The notes under the pieces: generated by a model
Seen by the model: only the letters and a program-made list of their open reading frames with translations
Database searches by the model: none
Told to the model about the DNA's origin: nothing
Assembly: GCA_030268105.1 (NCBI GenBank)
Contig: BSDZ01000094.1
Coordinates: 62,001 to 126,000 of the forward strand
Reading direction: 5' to 3'
Length of the DNA: 64,000 nt
Source: Volvox africanus
Lineage: Eukaryota > Chlorophyta > Chlorophyceae > Chlamydomonadales > Volvocaceae
Translations under genes and position numbers: made by a program
Shown: positions 25,901 to 37,900 of the stretch, piece by piece
How positions within the stretch are numbered: position 1 is the stretch's first letter
How the letters are laid out: every line of letters begins with the position of its first letter

Positions 25901-28900
25901 GCGCGCGACGCGGCCCAGGTGTCGCGGGAGAGTTCCGCGGCCCAAACAGCGATGCGCGTGGCGTCGTCAGGTAGAAGCACCTGGCCCACGAGGAGCAGGT
26001 AGTCAGCGTGGTGAGAGGCGCGGAAGACCATTTCATTGCAATGGGCGCCCCCTGAGGAGGAGTGGCCAGGGTGGATGCATCCGTGAATGGCTTTGGAAGG
26101 AACCACAGACCCGGAATAGGCAGGCGGGTAGGTGTATGTTTCCTTTCGCGGACAGGGCATGCCAGCACGCAGCGTGGGACCGCATATGCGTAGGCTTCCC
26201 AGGATGAGAAGGCAGTTGCCTTCGTACCGTACTACCGTACTGTCTTTCTTGGACGATAGTACGCTAAGTCGTACAGTATCCTGACTTAACGAGTACGTTT
26301 TCACTCCACAGCTATTCGCCGTGTTGTGACACATAATGGTATGCTTAATTACCTTCTTGCCTAAGGAACCCACCAACCACGCACCCAGTCGCAGAATAAC
26401 TACGCTCGATAGCGTCAAGCTCTACTTACAGATAGAGGCTTCTTACTCGGCGGTGGCTACGTCAAGCAGTGGCTAAAGCAGTGGCTTCTAAGAGAATGTG
26501 TCATGGTCGGCCACTGGTCCAACTTAAAACATTTTACTGTTAACTGGCTCTCAGGAGTATCAGGTTTTGCAGATTGGAGTTGCGGGGTTTTGTGGGGGGG
26601 TTTCTGGTGGAGGTAGGTGCCAAGCCGATTAGCGGGGCGGCATAGGATAAAGGGTTTAAGACCGTTCAGCAGGGTGGCATAGGGATTAGAGAGCTGGAAT
26701 GGTGCGTCGCTGCCAGGGCTCATCGCGTTAACGATTGTAACGTACTGAGGAAAAGAAACCCGTACACAAGCACAAGGGATGATGTCTGTAGAACCCACTC
26801 TTTCGTATGTCAGCGGTATCGACCACGTGGCTGTGAGTGCCGGCCTCATGTCAGATCCTTGTATTGATATCTATACCCACAACCCACCAACCGGGAGCGC
26901 GCGCTCCAAACCTTACTTACCGAGTTCATGTGCGGCCTCCAAGAACTTGAATAGCTGCGCTGGTTTATCCGCTACGTGTCTCCCTAACATCTCCTGACAC
27001 GCCACCGAGCTGCAGATGCCATAAACGCTGCGCCAAAAGTCCTCGCACGCCAGCAATCCCTCCAGCCGTCGCATGAGCACCGCCAGCAGGTGCAGCACCT
27101 CTGTCGCGTCTTCCAAAGACAGGCAGTCTGTCTTGCCGAGCGCCGCTAGACGTTTCACCAGCCGGGTTGTCAACCCCGCGTATGGCCCATCAGGGTTACT
27201 ACTGCTGCTGCTCCTCCGCCGCGTCCTGCTGCTCCTGCCGCTTCCCCGCAAGTGCATGAACTCCCATCCTGCTTGCTCCACTCCGTTACTGCCGCCAGCG
27301 CCAACAGCACCACCGCCGCCAGCACCATCGCCGCCCTTGTCCACGAGTACCGAGACGCTGATGTTACGGTGCATCATCTCGGCTCCGCCACCGCTGACGG
27401 CACTGTTGCATCGGCGTATTGTACTTGATCCGCCGCTCGTCCTCCGTGTGATGGGGGCTTCCAGACGACACCTCAGCGTGATTCCGCGCCGCTCTCGCAC
27501 GCCACTATCTGCCAACTGCTGCAGCAATCCCAGGACCGTTCTTAAGCTCAACTCATTCACGCTGGCATCATCCGGCAAGCACGACAGCAAAGCCCGCTGC
27601 GTTTGCTCCTCGCTTCCACCCAAACGCCGCAAACACGCCAGCAGCTCGCACAACTCCACGTCAGGTCTTAGCCGCTGCACCAGCGCCGTATGAACCGTGT
27701 CCGGTAGTGGCAAGTGTATAAAGTCGCCATCCTTGTTACCCCCGCTGCTCACGGCGGCGGAGTTTAAGGCGGCGTTTCCCGTGAAGACAAGATTGTGCCG
27801 CAGTGCCCGCTCCAGGAGGGAGGAAGGCACCAATCGGACGACGTCCTCCCCAAAGGAGATCAGGCGCAGCACCACAGCAGCGGCGGGAGGCGGCAGGGGC
27901 GTGTCGTGGCCCGCGTCAATGATGACGGCAGCCAGCCGGGCTAGCTCCGCAGGCGGTACATCCGCCATGCAACCCAGCTGGGTAACAGTGTGGCGGGCAT
28001 CCTTGGGGCCACTCGAGTGCGGTCGTAATAGCTGCTGCCGGGCGTGTTGCGGCGTGACTGACAATGATGATGGCGACGGTGCGATCATGCTGGGGCGTAG
28101 AGGCATCTGTTCCTCCTCTTGCTGGCTACCACTGCTACCTAGCAGCTGCATCAAGGCGGACAGCAGCGGCAAAACAGATGTGACGGCACCGCGGGGGTCT
28201 CCTGCTGCTGCAATCACCGATGAACGGACGACCTGAGCGACGGCGTGGGAGAGGCATAACATAAGGACACCCTTAATCGAAGGTTAATCTACTGCTTGAC
28301 GACCCCCTTTCCCAAGATAATTATATCCCATGCACGTTTGCCAGACCATCATCTTGTACAGGGCCGCAGCGGAGGGTGACAATTTGACGACAATCTTTTC
28401 TGGGTCCAATGCTGTAACGATTAATAACGTCTACGCACGCGCATATACACAGACACAAACATGATGCGGCCAACGCACCCGAATGGCCTGCACAGGAGCC
28501 AGTTGTGTGAGGTCCGTCACGCCTCCAAGGTCTTGGCTGCCGCTCTCTATTTTCCTGTTGCTGTTCAGCCACTCCACAGATTGTCCATCTGCCCTCTTGC
28601 TAGCACTTAGTCTTGTCACCAGGACTTGCAAGTGCTGTTGCGGCAGTGGCAGAGCTCGCCTTTCCAGGGAATCCAGGAAGGCCGGGATATCCGACAGCGG
28701 CAGAGCGGACTCCAGCGCCGGCAGTGCTCGCTCTACTAGTGCTGCCGCACGTTGCTGCAGGTCGATGCTGCTGCTGCGACTATTGCCACTGCTGCTGTCA
28801 TTGCTGCTGGTACTGCCACTGGGAAGGCAGTAGCAAACAGCAAGGGCTGCCACCAATGATTCCAGCGGTCGCTGAAGCGGCGTCAGCTCTGTTTGATCTC

Positions 28901-31900
28901 CATCTTTCAGGAACCCGTCCTGATAATGCGGCCTCTGCGGAGGATTGCAGCATATGTCCACCAGCAACTCCAGCCAAGGAGAGGTGAATCGATCAGGCAG
29001 ATTACAAGGGCTCATGAGTATATCATCTTGTTGCCGGGCTGGGGCCGGTGAGCCGCCAATGCCCACGCCCCTGCCTTTGCCGTTGCCACCGCTTCTACTA
29101 CCGATGCCGGCGGCAATCGCTCGCATCTGCTCTGCACGCAGCATCACCAGCTGCCCCAGCTGCTGCGGCTGTAGCAACGCCAGTAGGACAGGCTGTTCCG
29201 ATGTTCCAGAGCCGTATACAGCATCCCACACACTTGTTGGCACGTTGCTCAGGAACCCAAACTGGCGAGCCACCCACAGCAAGTGCAGCGCCCTCAGCAC
29301 GCTGTCAGGATCCTTGCCTAAAGAGTCATGACACCAAGAGACGTCGGCACCGATTCCAGGGGTGTAGGCAGTGGTGGAGGGGGATGGGGAGGCGGCAGTC
29401 TCGCCTACGGGCGAGGTTTCAAGGCTGCGCCACAACATTAAGAGGGCCTCCTCCGGCACGCCCCAGCCGCAGACCTCCAGGCAGTAGCACACTGAAGCAA
29501 CGTCCCATGGGTTTAATAATTCCTCCACCTCCCCTCCGTCGCTGCCACAATGCACATAAGATCCGGAGAGCTGTGTCCGTGCTGCAGTCCGGCTGGTGCC
29601 ATCGTCCACCGGCATGTTCCGCTGCAGCAGTCGCCGCCGTGCCACCTCCGCATGCAGCTGCTGCCACCAGCTTGGCGGCAGCAGCTGGCTTCCCACCTGC
29701 AGCCCGTAAGTGCATAGCAGCCCCAGCTGCTGCCAGCTGGCCTGTTCCAATGCAACGGGGGTGATTGAGGACTCCAGAAGACCCTCACGCAGCTGCTTTA
29801 GCAGGGGCGCAGTGGGCGTCTGCGGCAGCACGGGTACCAGCACCTCGCGCAGTCCAACTTCCAGGTAGGCCCAGGCATCTCGGAGTAGTTGCCGACCTGG
29901 TGGCGGCGTCGCCGCCGCCGCCGCCGTGGTCACCAACCAGTGCGCCCCCCGTGTTACCGCGACGAAAAGAAGGGTGAGCTCCGAAGGCTTGAATCTCACA
30001 CCGGATGCCATCACGGCACGCAGCAGGTCGATCCATTCACCTCGAGAGGGGATGTCGCAGAGTGGGTCGTCGTTAAGCTTGGGGTTGGCATCGGCTGCAG
30101 CACGGCCGGCCGCACGGCTGGCGACGTCAAGAAGGGCCTTATGCACGTAGTCCAAGGCGATGGCAGCGGCGGCGTGCTCTGGGCTATCGTCTGTGGGGCT
30201 GTGTGCTGTGGGTGATATGATGTGGGATGTCAATGTGGCGGACGGCGGGATGGTGGATATTTGTACGATGCCACAGTCACGGCGGCGGGCGTGCATCACG
30301 TACGACGCAAGGCGTAGTAGGTCCGTGAGCATGGGCGCTGGCGAAAAAGGAAGACTTGAATTGCTAGCAGAGGTGCTGGCGTCTCCCTGGACTGCTTCCC
30401 TTCGACGTAGGAGGGTCTAAATACACCCAAAAGAAAGGCATGGAAGAAGGAGGGGGATTTGAAAGCAAAGAGAAAGAAGGGAAGAGATCATCCACGTATT
30501 AACATTGTGGTCAAAAAACGGGGTCAGGCTGTACTAGGTGCAGATAAATAACGGCAAGCCACCAACCAGACAACCGCATGAATGGTCTCCAGCACACTAA
30601 CACAGTCATCCCTCTTATCGGTGCAACACAGCGGCATCTCACCAGAGCGCAGCTGCGGAGCCAATCGGCCGGCGTGCTCCGCATGCTGTGCACTAGCGCA
30701 CTGACTACCAGTTGCAACTGAACCGGCTGCTGGTATCTTGCCAGGAGGCCGCAGTCCTTGCGGGCGTGCACCTTGAGTTGCGTCCGCATTCGGTCCCACA
30801 CTAACCTCGCAGCGTCGAACAAAAGAAGGGGCTGCATCCGTGATGCTGATGATAAAAGGTCCTGCTGATGCGGCTGATACTGATGATGCCCATCTGGGTT
30901 CCGGCCTGCTGTCTCGGCGCGACGGCGGGCGTTACACATCATCGCGTGCACAGCACCCACAAGCAAGCCCAGATGGATCATGTCGTGCGGCGTCGATGAG
31001 TCCTCCAGCTTCGGCCCGGCTTCCAGGAGCAGCGCATCCAGGAATGTGGCAGGAGGAATATTAGCAGCAACACCAATGACGTCCGCTGAAGATGCTGATG
31101 ATGAAAGCTTCGGCAGTGGCAGTGTAACACGCATGAGCGCTAAGCCTTCGGCCACGTGCGCAAGACTTGCAAGAGACATGGATCCCAGGAGAGCATGAAT
31201 AATACAGGTGTATTTGGACAGCCAGGAAGCTTGTGGCTGAAGGCCTAGGGTCGCTAATTGCCGTGTTAAGAGTACCAAGTGTTTGGGCTCTTGAAACCAG
31301 GTCTGCGGGGACGCACGGGGCCCGCGGTCAAAGGTTATGGGGGCATGGGGCTTGACACGGTGGATGTAAGAAAGGGCTGTCGCGAAGAATTGTATCAGGA
31401 ATATGTAAGGAACAAGGCATGACAAGTGAACACTGACACTCACGAGGGGAAGCTGATGGAGTGCGATGCACCGATCTGAGCTATATTGGGAACATATCAG
31501 GTGCGTTTGCAGCTGGAAGGGAAGGACCTGTCGGTGACAGCGGCGGGGCAACGCAGACAATGTCTTCAGGAAAAGTCCGACACCCGGGAAACAGCAACGA
31601 GGGGCCCTCGGTGCGGAATATGTGGCGGAGCTCCCTGCTGCTGCTGCTGCTGCACGCCTCCAGTCACCTGTGCTGCACGCCTCCAGTGACCGCTGGCTCT
31701 GTCTCCCGGAGGCACCTTTCTTCTCGTTTGGGCACGAAAGAGCACTGAAGCCCTGCTTATATAAGTCCCCCGGAAGGACCTAAATAGGAAGAGCCTCAAA
31801 GAGATTGAGGACGTTTCGTCCGAACCAGCAGCCCTATCTTGCAAGATCAAAGTTGTAATTTAACAGCGACCCCATCAGCGCAAACGGTTTGAGACGTTTT

Positions 31901-34900
31901 GTTCATGTACATATCACACATATTACCCACCATCACAGCGGTGTCTTTCAACAATGTGTTGGCCAGGGCGTCCAGTAGCATCCCTTTGGCGGTCACATAT
32001 GCAGAATCTCCTGAAGTCGTCCGCCCCAGCTGCCCCAGCCGATCATACTCCGTCACCATAGTCGCAGTATCGTCCCCGCCGCTGCCGCTATCGTAACCAT
32101 CCAGCGTCGCCGTGCGCGTCCCAGTCGCCGTGACGTCTCCACATTCGCCAGCATCGGCAGCCATGCCCCACCCGTCCATTTGCGATATGCTTTGCACGAA
32201 GCTGTGCACTGTGGCGATCTCAAAGCCCGTCTCAACAGACAATGCCGCGGTGGCCGCGTTAAAGAGCTGTGTTAGCCACGCGATAGTCGGCCGGAATCGT
32301 ATCACCGTGCAAGCGGCGAGCAGGACCGCGAGGCTTGCTGCCCGACAGCCACCCAGTCTGGGCACCGCAGCCTCCCACATAGATGCCAGCAACGCCTTTG
32401 CTTCCTTCAGATCGCTGACCTGCAGCTGTGTCTGCTGGATTCGGTTGCGGGCTTTTCGAGTCAACGACAGCTCCGAGCTAGGCCACCCACAGCCGCCGCC
32501 AGAGAGGCCTTCCTGATGGCTATCTGCGGACTCGCTCGATGCCAATGCGGAGGTTTCGGAGCTTGGGGTCGAAACAGGTGAGGATGGTGTGGAGGTGTTG
32601 CCAGCGCACAAGCCGTCATTAGGACCCGCAGCAGTGTTGTTCGTGGCTGTTGTGAGGATCGGGTTCAGGATCTCCGGGGCGCCCTGCCACTCCAGCTCTA
32701 CGAACAGCGCTTGAACAGCGTCTGCGATGTTTTCCGCCGACGGATCGAGATGCAGCAGATGTTCGACGGCGGGAAGCACGAGAACAGCGACCCGTGAGTC
32801 GGTGACGTCCTGTAGCATGTGTAACGTAGCAGTGGATATCGCACATGGGGTCGGAGATAGTGGTAGTAGACGGAACGGAGCGAGCAGGGAGTTGTTTGCA
32901 TGGAGTCCAGGTGAGTCCTAGGTGCGCTTAGCTGGATCACTCTGCTGAGGGCACATGGCCGAAAGGGATGTCTGATACAATATCAGAAGAGAACGCATCT
33001 GTGTGCCTATTTATTTATAAGTCCTATTTTAGGAAACCGCATTTATGAAGATCAAAAGTTTACTGAATGTTCACGCGTGTGGCAGTGTACGCGAAATTGC
33101 GTGTGTGTGTGTGTGTGTGTGTCTCGGATTATCGAGCTACCCGTAGACGTAGACACCCCAAGATATTTCATCGCCAGCTCACCCCTCATCATCTAGGGCT
33201 GCGTATTTTTGTCAGCACCACGTGTGAGCACTGGCAACGGTCTCTTAGGGTTCCTTAGCGTCGGGGGTCTTTTCCGTCGCGCCATGTTTTGCTCCATGGG
33301 TTGGATATGCGCGCTTCATATAATGGGACAAAAGATATGGCGGAACTTTGGAGCTTAGGGTTTTATAATTATATGATTTTAGCATCCCGAATGCGTTTTA
33401 GGGAGGGCCCGTCTCAAAGACATCATGGTATAGGTATATGTGGCAACTGAAACATAGGCTACAATGACGCGACTCACCAGCACGGAGGTTCCGCTCGATC
33501 GCTGGGTTCCACTGTCCGCGAAAACTCGCAAGGCCCGGCTGGCCGCAAGGATTATCGATGACATCTTCGCTGGATGGCTTGAGCGCAGCGACAAAGTCCT
33601 TACCAGCAGATCTAAAAGCGCCTGCATGCGGAGAGAGAAGCATACACACACAGGCACATACACAGGCGCATACACAGGCACATACACAGGCATACACAGG
33701 CACATACGCATCACCAAACCTGCGGCGTAATCACTTTGTCAGTTTCTGTGGCCGAGTTGGCAACAGGATTCTCTATTATATTGCCCGACTCCGACAATTA
33801 TGTGACGACAGCAGAGGCAGCGATTACCTTCCTGGTGCCATCCTGGTGCCGGGGTTTTGGGATGTATGGTTCGGGTTTACACCGAGTCCCTTCCTGCCTC
33901 CTGAGGAACCCCTGAAAGAAGCTGACATGTTATATATGTAGTCCTGACAACCTGGGTTAATTGGTTCTGAAAACGTCTATCTCCCACCGCCCACGGACCT
34001 GTTGGAAGCCTGGTGCTGCCGCCCACGCTGGCCTATCGGCAAATAAGCCGAGCAGGTCACAGGCCATTCGTTCATCTAAGCCTTTGAAGCCTTCATCGAA
34101 CCACTCCGCCAAGTCCCGCATATAGATGTCGGGGTTTTTAAGTCCCTGACGAAGGCGCGCTAGCGGCAGTAACGCGCCCTCTCGGAGCTGTGAGGCGGTG
34201 CAGATAAGGGCCTTATCCTTCACTGAGACATCACAAGAACGTCCAGTGGGCGAGATAGCGCCAGCGGTGGTAGCAGTGGCAGCGGCAGGGCACTGGGCAG
34301 GACACAAATGTAGGGAGAGGGTACAGGAACGAGGACGACAGGGAGAGGGCAAAGGATAACGCGGACCGAAAGTGGTGGAGTTACGACGAACTTGGCATAG
34401 AGTGTGAGCGGTGGCAGGCGGAATTCCCATGAACGTTTACGGCTTCAGCCCCAGCTGCGCGATACCCTAGGGAAAGACGTCCAGGTAATTTTGTTTGGAG
34501 CGCGGGCCCCCTTTCCGTTAAAGATGACCGACACAAACACGCATGTGCATATAAGGGTGTGTGTATGAGTGTGTACATTCGAAATAATAAAGAAACAATA
34601 ATGCGGCGAGAGGTGGGTCGAGCTGGGCCGGGCGGGGCTGAGCGCTTTCCGTTCTAACATCCACCACATCTTGTTTGCGACTCCCTGTCCTGGTTTTCTT
34701 AGGGTTTGCGCCGTCTAACATTTGCCTCCCCACCTGCTGTGCTCTTGGTGAAGCTTGCTGCTCTGGCGCTGCTGTAGCAAGTCTCATCCCCGCTGCCGCT
34801 GCGGCTGCTGCCGCTGAGCTTAGCAACTCCCGCCTCCGCCGTGCCAACGTGTCTTCCAGCGCTTCCAAGTGCTCCTCCGGAAACAGCACACCCCACCTGG

Positions 34901-37900
34901 CGCAAGTCTTAAGCAGCTCGCAAATTAGCTCCGTAGGGACTTCCAGCAGGCGCCGTTCGCGCGTGTAAACATCCACCACTGCAGACCACACGTCTGCACC
35001 GGAGGGCTCATCTCTACCACCGCCACCGCCGCTGCCGATACCTCCTCCTCCTTCTTCTCCACCTCCTCTCCCATGAGGTCGGCTTACCGTCATATTCGCT
35101 AGCTTACGACTAGCTTCAAGCAGGAGCGCGTCCAGAAATGCTGCCACGTCAGCTGGCGGTATCAGTCGCCGCGACGGTAATGGCGACGGCTGTGTGGCGT
35201 GCAGGAACTTTGAAAAACCCACCGCCACATGCTCAAGAGCTATCAGGGACATGGAACCTAGCAGTCTTTTTACTGTTACCATGTATTTGGCCAGCCATTC
35301 AGTCTTTGGTTGCAACCCCAAGGCCGCCAGGTGCCGCCCCGCCAAAGCTACTCTATCGGCTTGCAGGGTTACAGCCTGCGGGGACATCCGAGCGAGTGGA
35401 AGGATGAGAAGGCGTAAGAATCCAAAGCCCAGGAGCCCTAAGCTTTCCAATTATATTGCAATACGCAAAGCGCTCAAGCAGCTTGGGAATTGTACCTATG
35501 TTGCAAATTTGAACATTATATCACACACAGACACACACAGAACATACTAGTACTGCATAACAGGTAGAACTCCGCCTACAACCATCAAAATCAGGACGAA
35601 ACAGGCTTGACTCCCATCTTCTTTAGCCATCAAATGTGTTTCATAGATATCTGTACACAATGCGGTTCCTTTCCCTGCCCCCAACCACCATGCCCATGCA
35701 CGCATGTGGTGGAGATGAATGTACTTCTTTCAGTATGTGGCGCACCGTAATCCACGGACTCTCCAGCATCCTTCCCGCCAGCCGGGTCACCAGCATCACG
35801 TGTGCGTCTCCACACTCGCCAAGCAACTCCGGCGGGCTCACGGTCTCCCACCGAATTCCCGCCATCGCTTCCGCTTCCGCTACCGCCTCAGCCCTATAGG
35901 TGCTCCGTCTGAGCAATGTTGCAGCTCCGTTCGCCTGATCACGGCCACCGCCATCCTCATTGGAGCTGAAGGGACACGGCCCCTGGTCCGCCAAGTGGGC
36001 TATCAGGTCAGTCAACACATTGACTTCCCAAGCACCATACGCACTGTCTTCCCGGTGGTTAATATCTCCCTTCTCCTCATCTTCATCATCCGTTATGCTG
36101 CTTTCCAGCGCCACAGCCATAGCCTTGTAGAGGCACACCAACCAGTCCATGGGCGGCCGATATTGCATCTCATTGCAGGCCGCTAACAGGTACCCGTGAC
36201 CCTGTAAGCTACAGCTTCGCAAGCTGGGACGAGCCGCGGTCAGAATACGCACCAATAGCTCCAGTGCGGGAGCCTGAGGCTCGGGGGGCCCCTGCGGCTG
36301 TGATTTCGGGTGGGCCAGACTGCCTATCGGATCGTCCGGTGTCAGTGACGATTCCCTTGGAGACAGATCCCGTCTGAAAAGTGAATTGGAACATTTGCGT
36401 CCTGAGCTCCCTGAAGACCGTTTAAGGCTCGTTGCCCCGGACGCCCCAATGCTCCATAAAGCCGCGTCACCGGCGGGCGATGTGGCGGGTCTAAGTCTTT
36501 TGGCATCTGTCGCCAATGGCTTTGCAGCCGTGAGTTTGTAGGTGCCCGAAGGGCCCCGCCACTGCAGCTCTACGAATAGGGCCTGTGCAGCGCGTGCGAT
36601 GTGCTGGGCCGACGGGTTGAGCTGCATTAGACCCTCCACGGCTGGTAGCACGAGAACGGCGACCCGTGGGTCAGTGACCTCCTGCATTGTCCAAGCGTTG
36701 TCGGTGGGAATGTTATGCGAAGCAAGGACGCTGCTCAGTATGAGGAGGGGATTCCTCGATTCCCCCTCCCCACTAAATAGACGTACAAAACCATGCTCGT
36801 CGCTCGGCTTGTTTGTAAACGGACCAAAGATGACTTCGCAGGTAAGCAAACAGGAACCTTCGAAGGGTGACACGCCGGATTACCGTACTAACGCCATAGC
36901 AAATGCCGTAGACGAACCCATAAATTCAGCAGCGACGAAGATAGTGCTGCACTTAGGAATGGCGCGCTCAGTTCGGTCGTACAGACATGATTCTCTCCGT
37001 GAAAGATCTTCGGACAATATACACCCACTTACCAGCACAGGTGTCCCCGCAGGCCGCTGCATCTTGCTGCTCATGACGCGTAGGGCCCGGCTGGCCGCCA
37101 GGAGCACCGTGGAAAGCTTGGCCGGGCAGTCACAGCGTAACGACAAGGCCTTTTCCATCAGCGATTGCACGGCCTGTGGGCTCAGGAGCAATACGGCACT
37201 TCATCCACGAAGATCCCGACCGAGGAAGTTCACCACCACTGGTCGCATTTGTTTGCATCCTTAATGCGGACTTGCAATTGTACGTGACGTATTATAGCTC
37301 ATGCACGACGAATAAGTTACTTCATACTTCGATGCAAATGGCCGAGTTTGCCACTTGCGGGGTTCCACTCACATGAGCCGCGATACGGCTCCATAACGAT
37401 GGTCGTTAATCACAGGCTACCTCCCACCTCGCCTAGCGGCACACATGTCAGGCCCACGCGGTCAGAAAACGCTTTTAGCAGTTCCAAGCTCTCCCAGAAC
37501 CATCTCGACGTCTACAATCAACTTCATGTAACAAGTATGTCGAGAATCTCTGTCTCCTCCTCCCACGTACCGTGTTCCGCAGGCGTCCGACACCCCCGCA
37601 CAGGAACCCACCTGCTGCAGCTGCGTGCTTGGTTCCCAGGCGGGTGTACGTGCATAGATCTTCAGCAGCAGCGCTGCCGTAGGCTCGTCCAGGCCCTCAA
37701 ACTTATTCAGTGACCAGTCCGCCAGGGCCGTGGCGTACAGGTCCGCGCGGTTGCAGCCGTGGCGCAAGCGCACCAGCGGGAGAAATATACCGGTCCGAAG
37801 CTGTGCCGGCGTCATGGCGTCATCTGCAACAATGCCCACTCCATCACAGCGCCTGGACGCGCCGGCAGCTCTCGTCTGCACATGGGTCCGGGTAGAGAGG

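Noticed and set aside
33343..33375. TTAGGG-like bases as interstitial telomere sequence
   Set aside because: Only one partial unit is present; no tandem TTTTAGGG array.
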